Assembly: GCF_030546645.1 (NCBI RefSeq)
Contig: NZ_JAUOTO010000004.1
Location: 124,001 to 188,000, forward strand
Direction of reading: 5' to 3'
Length of the DNA: 64,000 nucleotides
From: Flavitalea plasmicola
GTDB lineage: Bacteria; Bacteroidota; Bacteroidia; Chitinophagales; Chitinophagaceae
How positions within the stretch are numbered: position 1 is the first letter of the stretch; every line of letters starts with the position of its first letter. Under the pieces are notes generated by a model. That model worked only from the letters and a program-made list of their open reading frames with translations, made no database searches and was not told the DNA's origin. Shown piece after piece: positions 44,138 to 50,533 of the stretch. A program made the translations under genes and the position numbers.

Positions 44138-44776
44138 ATGAAAGAAAGAAATTATATAAAGATCGGAATTGCCGGACCGGTGGGGTCCGGTAAAACGGCG
44201 CTTATCGAGCGGCTGACAAGGCAGTTGGCGCATACGTATAGCCTGGCTGTCATTACCAATGATATTTATACGAAGGAGGATGCCGAATTCCTCACGCACC
44301 ATAGTTTGTTGCCGGCGGAACGGATCATGGGTGTGGAAACGGGGGGGTGTCCTCATACGGCTATCAGGGAAGATGCGAGCATGAACCTGGAGGCTGTGGA
44401 GGAGATGGCCTTTCGATTCGCTGATCTGCGGATCATTTTTATAGAAAGCGGCGGGGACAACTTGTCGGCCACTTTTAGTCCGGATCTGGCGGATGTGAGC
44501 ATCTTTGTCATCGATGTGGCGGAAGGGGACAAGATCCCCCGCAAGGGAGGTCCGGGTATTACCCGCAGTGATCTGCTGGTGATCAATAAGATCGATCTGG
44601 CGCCTTATGTGGGCGCCAGCCTGGAAGTAATGGAGCGGGATGCGCGAAAGATGCGGAAGGGTCAGCCTTTTGTATTCACCAACCTGATGAGCCTGGAAGG
44701 CCTGGAAAATGTCATTGGATGGATAAAGAGATATGCATTGCTGGAAGAGTCGGAGGAGCCTGTACTATGCCGATGA
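44138..44776 (+). CDS. ureG: Urease accessory GTPase UreG
   Basis: SIMIBI-class GTPase that powers nickel delivery into urease. The 212-residue protein has a P-loop in [14 protein letters not shown], the nickel-binding Cys-Pro-His motif in [25 protein letters not shown], and the guanine-specificity motif [10 protein letters not shown]. There is no His-rich N-terminus. It follows ureF directly and overlaps ureD. Confidence 0.97.
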   Translation: MKERNYIKIGIAGPVGSGKTALIERLTRQLAHTYSLAVITNDIYTKEDAEFLTHHSLLPAERIMGVETGGCPHTAIREDASMNLEAVEEMAFRFADLRIIFIESGGDNLSATFSPDLADVSIFVIDVAEGDKIPRKGGPGITRSDLLVINKIDLAPYVGASLEVMERDARKMRKGQPFVFTNLMSLEGLENVIGWIKRYALLEESEEPVLCR

Positions 44777-45570
44777 AGGGTATGCGGTCCGAAGTGGCTA
44801 TCAAGGTGGCTGTGCGCAATGGTATCAGCTACCTGGCGTCCAGCTTTTTTACGCCTCCATTAAAAGTCGCCGATATAACGGAAGACAGGGCTGCGGGTGA
44901 GCTGCATCTCATGTTGATGAGCGCTTCTCCCGGCGTACTGGATGGGGATGACCTATCCATACGCGTGGAAGTGGAAGCTTTTGGCAGGCTGCAATTACAT
45001 ACGCAGTCTTATCAACGATTGTTCCAGATGAAGGAGGGGGCTGTGCAGGCAGTGGAAGTTACTTTGGGGAAAGGGGCTTGTTTTTCCTGGCTTCCTCACC
45101 CATGTGTGCCGCATGAGCGGGCTATTTTTACGGGGAGAAATAAAATATTCCTGTCAGAAGGCAGTCAGCTGATATGGGGTGAGGTGATCACCTGCGGCAG
45201 GAAGTTAAATGGCGAGGTCTTCAGGTATTCAAAATATCACGTAAAGACGGAAGTTTTTATCCAGGGGCAGCTGGCTATATTGGAGAATGTATGTCTGCGG
45301 CCTCCGGTATTTTCTGTGGAAGGGGTGGGGCAGATGGAAGGATATACGCACCAGGCCAGTTTGTTGTATGTAGGAAGCCGGGGTGTGGAGGTTTTGCAGG
45401 CGGAAAAGTGTTTGCAAGCGCTGGAAGGGGTGATTTATGGCAGAAGTGAGGGACCGGCCGGCAGCCTGGTGATAAGGATATTAGGGAATAAGGCCGAGCC
45501 ACTGTATGATGTGCTGAAAGCGATGGGGGCATTGTTGTCGGGCTCTAAATCTGTTGGTTATGCAGGCTGA
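44773..45570 (+). CDS. ureD: Urease accessory protein UreD
   Basis: Scaffold (called UreH in Helicobacter) that binds apo-urease and passes nickel from UreG/UreF. The frame is open from 44719, inside ureG. I prefer the ATG at 44773, which gives the same 4-bp ATGA overlap seen at other junctions here; 44767 is the alternative. The ~265-residue beta-rich protein shows the family features [22 protein letters not shown]-like start, ISASPG-type [21 protein letters not shown], and [17 protein letters not shown]. Placing ureD last rather than first is a known variation in gene order. Confidence 0.93.
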   Translation: MKGMRSEVAIKVAVRNGISYLASSFFTPPLKVADITEDRAAGELHLMLMSASPGVLDGDDLSIRVEVEAFGRLQLHTQSYQRLFQMKEGAVQAVEVTLGKGACFSWLPHPCVPHERAIFTGRNKIFLSEGSQLIWGEVITCGRKLNGEVFRYSKYHVKTEVFIQGQLAILENVCLRPPVFSVEGVGQMEGYTHQASLLYVGSRGVEVLQAEKCLQALEGVIYGRSEGPAGSLVIRILGNKAEPLYDVLKAMGALLSGSKSVGYAG

Positions 45571-46261
45571 GATGGAAGTGTTGTTAATGGCGGCCGTGAC
45601 GGTGGCCTGTCTTCATACGGTGACCGGTCCGGATCACTATTTACCATTTATTGCGTTGTCCAAGTCCAGGGGCTGGAGTTTTGGGCGGACGATCTTCTGG
45701 ACGCTGGTATGCGGATGCGGGCATGTGTGGAGCTCGGTGTTACTGGGGCTGGGCGGGGCGGCCATCGGGTGGTCGTTGAGCAAGGTGAGGTGGATGGAAA
45801 ATGTACGGGGCGGTGTTGCCGGATGGGCGATGTTGGGGTTTGGACTCGTGTATGGGGCCTGGGGTTTGGTGAGAGCCCGGCAGAACAGGCGGCATAAACA
45901 TTTCGATGTTTACGAAGACGGGAGCGTATATGTTTATGAGCATCGGCATGGCGAGCTGGTGCGTCCCAAGGACCGGCATGCGGTGACGCCGTGGGTCTTG
46001 TTCATTGTCTTTGTGCTGGGGCCTTGTGAGCCAATGATCCCTTTATTATATTTTCCCGCGGCGAAAGCATCCTGGGGGGGCATGGCTCTGCTGATCGGGG
46101 TGTATACTTTCTTTACGCTGGCGACGATGGCGGGGATGGTGGTTGCGGGATATTACGGACTTTCTTTCTTACGGACGGATAGGCTGGAGCGTTATGTGCA
46201 TGCACTGGGAGGGTTGACGTTGTTCCTGTGCGGGGCAGGGATGGTGTTCCTGGGATGGTAA
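45560..46261 (+). CDS. UreH/NicO-like membrane protein, probable nickel permease
   Basis: Polytopic inner-membrane protein with about six helices. The first helix carries HTVTGPDHYLPF, a His-x5-Asp-His motif like the nickel-binding His-x4-Asp-His of NiCoT permeases and close to the HxxTGPDH of UreH-type proteins. The loop between helices 3 and 4 is rich in His and charged residues (RRHKHFDVYEDGSVYVYEH), and WVLFIVFVLGPCEPMIPLLY follows. I chose the ATG at 45560, overlapping ureD by 11 bp; 45572 is also possible. As the last gene of the urease block it most likely supplies nickel. Cobalt or another cargo cannot be excluded. Confidence 0.8.
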   Translation: MQAEMEVLLMAAVTVACLHTVTGPDHYLPFIALSKSRGWSFGRTIFWTLVCGCGHVWSSVLLGLGGAAIGWSLSKVRWMENVRGGVAGWAMLGFGLVYGAWGLVRARQNRRHKHFDVYEDGSVYVYEHRHGELVRPKDRHAVTPWVLFIVFVLGPCEPMIPLLYFPAAKASWGGMALLIGVYTFFTLATMAGMVVAGYYGLSFLRTDRLERYVHALGGLTLFLCGAGMVFLGW

Positions 46262-46267
46262 AAGGGC

Positions 46268-46294
46268 AAAAAAAAGCTCCCCTTTTGAGGGAGC
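46268..46294 (-). terminator. Rho-independent terminator for the minus-strand secreted protein gene
   Basis: A GCTCCC/GGGAGC stem (46276-46281 with 46289-46294) and 7-nt loop, followed on the minus strand by eight U. It lies between the convergent urease permease gene and the secreted-protein gene. In plus direction it has a hairpin but only a weak T-run. Confidence 0.75.
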
Positions 46295-46313
46295 CCTTAT
46301 GTATGCAGAGGGA

Positions 46314-46799
46314 TTATTTTTTTGTTGAGCTATATTCTTCCCAGCCATCGCCGTTGGAGCGGAGGACGATCTTTTTGTCCGTGTTCTCCAGGGAGACGTA
46401 GTAGGCGTTGTCGCTGTCCCCGGTGAATTCGAAGAGCTCAGTGATCCAGTAGCCTTCGTAGTCGTTCTTCAGGCTTGTCCGCAAGCTATAAGGCAGCTGA
46501 GAGGATACGATGTTGCGGGTGACGGCTAACAACTGGCCGTTGTCGGAGTAGAAGGCGAACATGATGATGTCATCCATCTTAAAGGTGAGCTTGGTGAAGC
46601 CTTTATGGGATTCGGTGCTCATGATCTGAGCGTTCTGGAAATTTTTCCGGAAGGAGGTCTTTATTTCTCCGTTGACGGAATCGGCAGGTTTTGCAAAGCT
46701 GTAGCTGACGCAGACTGTCAGAAACAGGGCCATCATGATGGCGGCTTTTTTACTTCCTTTAAGGATTGTCTGGCTGATGAAGTTGGTTGAGCGTTTCAT
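46314..46799 (-). CDS. Secreted PepSY-like small protein, paralogue 1
   Basis: Exported 161-residue protein; signal sequence up to VSYSFAKPAD. The mature domain has the alternation of short helix and strands seen in PepSY-like (PF11396-type) proteins: TSFRKNFQNAQIMSTESHKG, then KLTFKMDDIIMFAFYSDNGQ, LAVTRNIVSSQLPYSL and GYWITELFEF. The family call is tentative and the function unknown. A second copy (49884-50321) is about 60% identical by eye over the mature part, and both have their own terminator. This copy has a good Bacteroidota promoter upstream with a dyad over its -33 box, so expression is probably regulated. Confidence 0.75.
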   Translation of the reverse strand: MKRSTNFISQTILKGSKKAAIMMALFLTVCVSYSFAKPADSVNGEIKTSFRKNFQNAQIMSTESHKGFTKLTFKMDDIIMFAFYSDNGQLLAVTRNIVSSQLPYSLRTSLKNDYEGYWITELFEFTGDSDNAYYVSLENTDKKIVLRSNGDGWEEYSSTKK

Positions 46800-46842
46800 A
46801 ACTTTTTATTTAAGTGTTTTTGTTTTTGGCTTGTTGACATAA

Positions 46843-46874
46843 CAAAGATAGTCTTAAAAGCAGGTACTATACAA
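46843..46874 (-). promoter_or_regulatory. Bacteroidota sigma-A promoter of secreted protein paralogue 1
   Basis: Minus-strand -7 box TATCTTTG (46843-46850), exact to TAnnTTTG, with TTG 21 bp further upstream (46872-46874). The transcript would start near 46835, giving a leader of about 36 nt before the ATG at 46799. It is the best two-part promoter match in the window. Confidence 0.7.
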
Positions 46875-46884
46875 TACATAGTAC
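46864..46884. promoter_or_regulatory. Dyad operator candidate over the -33 box
   Basis: GTACTAT (46864-46870) and ATAGTAC (46878-46884), perfectly inverted around a 7-nt spacer that contains the -33 TTG of the minus-strand promoter. A dimeric repressor or activator bound here would compete with polymerase. The protein is unknown. Confidence 0.5.
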
Positions 46885-46946
46885 ATTGAATGGCATAATA
46901 CTATTATGAACGGTAAGAAACGCAGGATGAACTGTGGATGCCTCGC

Positions 46947-46976
46947 TTTTTTATTCCTGATGCGGGGATAATTTTG
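46947..46976 (+). promoter_or_regulatory. Candidate promoter of the endonuclease III gene
   Basis: Plus-strand TAATTTTG (46969-46976), exact to TAnnTTTG, with TTT 19 bp upstream in place of TTG. It would give a leader of roughly 70 nt before the ATG at 47055. The leader holds a weak 5-bp hairpin (TGCAG/CTGCA, 47007-47021) followed by five T. Confidence 0.5.
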
Positions 46977-47054
46977 ACTGATTTAAGGGTTTTCCGGGTT
47001 ATTCGGTGCAGTCGGGCTGCATTTTTGCTGGAATAGATAGTAATAATTTTATCT

Positions 47055-47693
47055 ATGTTGGTATCGGTGAACTGGTCGCTTGCCCTGCGGCCTTTGTTGC
47101 GAAAGTATCATGGGAGGAGACATCCCCTGGAGTATCATAATATCTATCAGCTGGTGGTGCTGGTGGTGTTATCCGCGCAAAGTGCTGACGATCATATTAA
47201 TGCGTTTGGTCCGGGCTTATTCAAGGCTTTTCCGGATATGTCATCCCTTGCAAAGGCCTCGCGGGAAGATCTTTTCCCTTATATAAGTAAGGTGCGGAAT
47301 TTCGGGCATAAGGCGGAATGGTTGACCGCCATTGCCCGGCAAGTGAAAAAGAACAGTGATATCCCGCTGACGCTGGAAGGGCTGACGGCCTTACCTGGCA
47401 TTGGCAGGAAGTCGGCGAATGTCATTTTACGGGAAGCGGGCCGGCCGGCGGAGGGGATCATTGTGGACCTTCATGTGGTGAGGGTAGCCCAGCGTTTGGG
47501 TATTGTGGATGAAGATGACCCTAAAAAGATTGAAAAGCATCTTATGGAGATCCTGCCTAAGCGGCAATGGGAGGCAGGAATGGCGATGTCATTCCTGGGC
47601 AGGGAGATCTGTCATCCGAAGCCGGATTGTCCGAAGTGTCTTATGCGCAAGGTGTGTGCTTATTATAAGCATGTTTTTAATGCAGGTCATTGA
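47055..47693 (+). CDS. nth: Endonuclease III-type DNA glycosylase
   Basis: Base-excision repair enzyme that removes oxidised pyrimidines and nicks the abasic site. The helix-hairpin-helix LPGIGRKSANVIL holds the catalytic Lys (about residue 119), and the catalytic Asp is in IIVDLHVVRVAQ. A 4Fe-4S cluster motif is at the C-terminus, with spacing Cys-x5-Cys-x2-Cys-x5-Cys (CHPKPDCPKCLMRKVC); the E. coli enzyme has x6 in the first gap. The length of 212 residues is normal. Its 3' end overlaps the convergent cytochrome gene by 17 bp. Confidence 0.93.
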   Translation: MLVSVNWSLALRPLLRKYHGRRHPLEYHNIYQLVVLVVLSAQSADDHINAFGPGLFKAFPDMSSLAKASREDLFPYISKVRNFGHKAEWLTAIARQVKKNSDIPLTLEGLTALPGIGRKSANVILREAGRPAEGIIVDLHVVRVAQRLGIVDEDDPKKIEKHLMEILPKRQWEAGMAMSFLGREICHPKPDCPKCLMRKVCAYYKHVFNAGH

Positions 47694-48660
47694 TATAATC
47701 TTTCAGCAGCTGTAATGCCTCAGCGTGGATGATGGTGGTGCCCAGTCTGGGCATTTTTCCTTTCTGGAATTTCCTTATGATCTTTTCTTTCTTTTTGATA
47801 ATACCTGTTTGGTCGATGGGGAGGCCATAGGACAGGAACAATCCGGTCCTTTTGGCACTGCCGCCGGGATTATGGCAATGGGCACAATTAATGTCGAGAT
47901 AGGCCCTTGCCCGGTCTGCCAGGGAATGGGAGACGTTGAAAGCTTTTGCTGTCGCGGCGATCCGGTGCGGATCAAATTCATTGAGGATGCCTATGTCTTG
48001 CAGGTGTTTCAGCTGATTGACGGGTTGGTTATTGTTCAGGATATCGAAGTTCAGGTTTCTCAGTCTGAGGCCAATAGGCATCAGCTGATCATTTGCATTA
48101 TGGCAGGTAGTGCATTCTTTTGTGTTGGGTACATGATAGGAGATGTATTGCTGTTCGCCGCCGGGTGTGATCCATCTGACGGGGATGTCCTGGCTGCTTT
48201 TCAGTAAGAAGGCATCTGTTTGGGCGTCGTTCCAGCGGTAGGTGGCCGCTTTCCATTCGCCTGCCGACCGGACCAGCAACCTGGTCTCGATGATTTGCTT
48301 TCCATTCGCGGTGTCTCTTTTGTCATTGTAATAATAAAAGGTTTTGACGATGATGGTGCTGTCTGGAAATTCGGGGAGCTCTTCATTTGTTTTGATCATC
48401 CTGGTTCCCTGGGGCAGGCAGATCAGGCGTTGTTTTTCGGCATAGTCAGTGAAAAGCGGCGTGGCCAGAGCGTATGGGTGATAGGCTGTTTCGGGTTGCA
48501 GATCTTTTTGAGGGGTTTTAAAGATATGGTAACCGGATAGCAGTGGCAGGAAGGCTGTTGGAGCGGCGTGTATGTTTTTCAGGCTCCGGGACATGAGACC
48601 TGTCGAGCCCAGGATGGAGGTCGTTATTACAGCGATGGTAAGGGCTATCGATCTTTTCAT
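47677..48660 (-). CDS. Exported diheme c-type cytochrome (SO2930/TIGR03806-like)
   Basis: Periplasmic cytochrome with two CxxCH heme-binding sites, CTTCH and CAHCH. The ATG at 48660 (327 residues) starts a signal sequence, MKRSIALTIAVITTSILGS; the frame continues upstream to 48864 but that part has no homology features and lies in the repeat-bearing intergenic region. The N-terminal part has the family pattern HPYALATPLFTDYAEKQRLI, LPQGTRM and VKTFYYYND. The redox partner and physiological role are not known. The usual genomic partner of this family (a beta-helix protein) is not next to it. Confidence 0.85.
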   Translation of the reverse strand: MKRSIALTIAVITTSILGSTGLMSRSLKNIHAAPTAFLPLLSGYHIFKTPQKDLQPETAYHPYALATPLFTDYAEKQRLICLPQGTRMIKTNEELPEFPDSTIIVKTFYYYNDKRDTANGKQIIETRLLVRSAGEWKAATYRWNDAQTDAFLLKSSQDIPVRWITPGGEQQYISYHVPNTKECTTCHNANDQLMPIGLRLRNLNFDILNNNQPVNQLKHLQDIGILNEFDPHRIAATAKAFNVSHSLADRARAYLDINCAHCHNPGGSAKRTGLFLSYGLPIDQTGIIKKKEKIIRKFQKGKMPRLGTTIIHAEALQLLKDYINDLH

Positions 48661-48736
48661 GCTGTAAAAATAGTAGCCGGGGCGCCGGGGAAATAGAACA
48701 AAACCGACATCATTGGAAAGGGGATGCCTCCACAGG

Positions 48737-48865
48737 AATCCTTTCTGGCATTTCCGGCGGTCGTCAAGTTTCTTTCTTTTTTGAGAATCAATTTGTTGTG
48801 TTCTTGGTGTAGCAAGGAGTATACGTTCTTGTGATGCATGGTGTACGATTCTGAGACGGATCACA
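48737..48865. repeat. Dispersed intergenic repeat, copy A
   Basis: About 100 bp (48769-48865) are roughly 70% identical, in the same direction, to 50407-50508, including TTTTTTGAGAATCA and GAGACGGAT. To its left lies GGAATCCTTTCTGGC (48738-48752), the exact reverse complement of the motif at the left of copy B. The two copies flank the toxin-antitoxin candidate and secreted paralogue 2. No coding capacity is seen. Confidence 0.65.
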
Positions 48866-48880
48866 AAAAGGAAAAGAAGA

Positions 48881-48911
48881 TTTTACCGGGAAATGGTATT
48901 AGGTAACTTTG
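48881..48911 (+). promoter_or_regulatory. Candidate promoter of the toxin-antitoxin pair
   Basis: TAACTTTG (48904-48911), exact to TAnnTTTG, with TTT 20 bp upstream. The transcript would start about 15 nt before the GTG at 48933. Confidence 0.55.
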
Positions 48912-48932
48912 CATTTGCAAATTAACTTATAA

Positions 48933-49463
48933 GTGAATACATTTGTATTGGAAATATGGGATGATGAGGCTAATAAAGTTACGTTTTATACTGTCCGAAA
49001 AGAAAACGCCAGACAGAACGAGACGGACAGGTTCTTTAATAAATATGATGCAATCGCCGAATTCAAGAGGCCTGTTCAGGAACTGCTAAGTTTTGTTTTG
49101 GACAGCGTTGGAGAGGATCATGGGGCTATTGATGTGTTATTTAACAGATTTGAAAATGAAGTAGTAGGGTTACCTAATAAAGGTAAAGTAAATGTTGGCG
49201 GGATCGTTTTCTTATACCCAAATTTTCCTCTGAGGCTATACGCTTTAAGAATAAATGGCCGCTCAGACCTGGTAGTTCTGTTCAATGGTGGTGTCAAATC
49301 GGCCCAGACAAACCAGGGTAGCAGGGATTTGAATTTGAAATGGATCGAGGCCTGTCAATTTGCCAAGCGGATTGAAGAGGCAATACGAGATAAAGAAATA
49401 ATTATTGATAATAGAAAACGAAAAATAATATCTCCCGACGGAAGCGATGAAATAATTCTGTAA
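48933..49463 (+). CDS. Putative toxin of a type II toxin-antitoxin pair
   Basis: Cytoplasmic 176-residue protein with a GTG start; the only in-frame start near the promoter. It begins NTFVLEIWDDEANKVTFYTV and has the central strand pattern FPLRLYALRINGRSDLVVLFNGG, which recalls RelE/HigB-type toxins (LRLYALR, then VVLFNGG). An XRE-type DNA-binding protein is encoded 11 bp downstream, the order typical of higBA. I recognise this pair as recurrent in Bacteroidota but cannot prove toxicity. The coding sequence is clearly richer in A/T than its neighbours, a sign of recent transfer. Confidence 0.65.
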   Translation: MNTFVLEIWDDEANKVTFYTVRKENARQNETDRFFNKYDAIAEFKRPVQELLSFVLDSVGEDHGAIDVLFNRFENEVVGLPNKGKVNVGGIVFLYPNFPLRLYALRINGRSDLVVLFNGGVKSAQTNQGSRDLNLKWIEACQFAKRIEEAIRDKEIIIDNRKRKIISPDGSDEIIL

Positions 49464-49474
49464 AATGTCTAATT

Positions 49475-49747
49475 ATGAGAAGTAAAGTTGCAAAAAGGAT
49501 ACAAGAGGAAACACCAGAAGAGGTAAGAATATTTGTACGTCAATATACTGACATTGTACTGAGAATTAATCAAATCCTGCAGGCAAAGGGTTATACTCAA
49601 AAGGACCTGGCAGAAAAAATGAATAAGAAGCCTTCGGAGATCAATAAATGGCTAAAAGGTAATCATAATCTGACACTAAAGACATTGGCCAAATTAGAGG
49701 CCCAATTAGGAGAGCCTATTATATCTATTTCAACAAAACGGTTCTGA
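49475..49747 (+). CDS. XRE-family helix-turn-helix protein, likely antitoxin
   Basis: 90-residue DNA-binding protein. The HTH is GYTQKDLAEKMNKKPSEINK followed by WLKGNHNLTLKTLAKLEAQLG. The N-terminal helix (AKRIQEETPEEVRIFVRQY) probably contacts the partner. It lies 11 bp after the putative toxin gene and shares its A/T-rich composition. Such antitoxins repress their own promoter. No further genes follow in this direction. Confidence 0.8.
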   Translation: MRSKVAKRIQEETPEEVRIFVRQYTDIVLRINQILQAKGYTQKDLAEKMNKKPSEINKWLKGNHNLTLKTLAKLEAQLGEPIISISTKRF

Positions 49748-49837
49748 TCATCATCCGGGCAAGCGAGGCAGGTTCACTGATGAAAAGTAAATATTTTTAA
49801 TTGTGGCTGCCGCCGTAAGTCGTAAAATAAAAAAATG

Positions 49838-49868
49838 AAAAGGGCCCTTTCATCCGGGAGGCCCTTTT
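49838..49868. terminator. Bidirectional rho-independent terminator
   Basis: A perfect 9-bp stem, AAAAGGGCC (49838-49846) and GGCCCTTTT (49860-49868), with a 13-nt loop. It ends the minus-strand secreted protein gene (U-rich beyond the stem) and the plus-strand toxin-antitoxin message. Confidence 0.85.
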
Positions 49869-49883
49869 GTATATGTCGGGTTG

Positions 49884-50321
49884 TCATTGCTTTTTAGTGC
49901 TCGTGTATACTTCCCAGGAGTCGCCAATGGAACGCAGGGTAACTTTTGCGTCGGCACTTTCCAGGGAAACATAGTAGCAGCTGTCGTCATTGCCGTTGAA
50001 TTCGAAGAGTTCGGTGATCCAGTACGCACTGTAGTCTTTTTTCAGACTCAGCAGGAGGTTTATGGGCAACTGGGAGGATAAGATATTACGGGTGACGGCC
50101 AGGAGGTCTCCGGACCTGGAGTAGTAGGCGAACATGATCACGCCGTTCATTTTGAAGGTGAGCCTGGTGAATGTTTCACGCGTTTCTGTGCTCATGAGCT
50201 GGGCGGTCCGAAAGTTCCTTTTGAACGAAGTCTTAATGTCTCCGCTGATGGAGTCTGCGGATCTGGCGAAGCTGCTGAGCGTCAGGAGGAGGGCGGTTGC
50301 GAAGGTGATAATGCGGTTCAT
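49884..50321 (-). CDS. Secreted PepSY-like small protein, paralogue 2
   Basis: 145-residue exported protein, paralogue of 46314-46799. The signal peptide ends near LSSFARSAD. Shared segments are SFKRNFRTAQLMSTETRE, LTFKMNGVIMFAYYSRSGD, LLAVTRNILSSQLPINL, YWITELFEFNG and YYVSLESADAKVTLRS, ending EVYTSTKKQ. The function is unknown. It ends at a strong terminator, and its upstream region carries repeat copy B. Unlike copy 1, I find no exact TAnnTTTG box upstream. Confidence 0.75.
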   Translation of the reverse strand: MNRIITFATALLLTLSSFARSADSISGDIKTSFKRNFRTAQLMSTETRETFTRLTFKMNGVIMFAYYSRSGDLLAVTRNILSSQLPINLLLSLKKDYSAYWITELFEFNGNDDSCYYVSLESADAKVTLRSIGDSWEVYTSTKKQ

Positions 50322-50384
50322 AAAATTATTTTTTAAAATGTTTTTGGTTTTTGTTTGCTATCCAGGCGTCCCCGGGTATGCCAG

Positions 50385-50508
50385 AAAGGATTCCAGCGGA
50401 GTGCCAGTTTTCTTTCCTTTTTGAGAATCAGGTGATTGTGTTTTTAGGTGTGTTAAGGAGTGTACGGTAGTGGGATGAAGAGTGTTCGTTTTTGAGACGG
50501 ATTGAAAT
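50385..50508. repeat. Dispersed intergenic repeat, copy B
   Basis: Direct-orientation partner of copy A over ~100 bp (50407-50508). At its left is GCCAGAAAGGATTCC (50385-50399), which is inverted relative to the matching 15-mer of copy A. It lies between paralogue 2 and the FG-GAP protein gene. Confidence 0.65.
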
Positions 50509-50533
50509 GTCCTAAAGTGAGGATCGAAATGTG

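Noticed and set aside
47007-47026. Small hairpin with five T in the nth leader as terminator or attenuator
   Set aside because: The stem has only five pairs; too weak to claim a function.
48937-49747. Toxin-antitoxin segment as part of a prophage or integrative element
   Set aside because: No integrase, att-like tRNA end, or phage gene is seen nearby; only the degenerate flanking repeat supports mobility.
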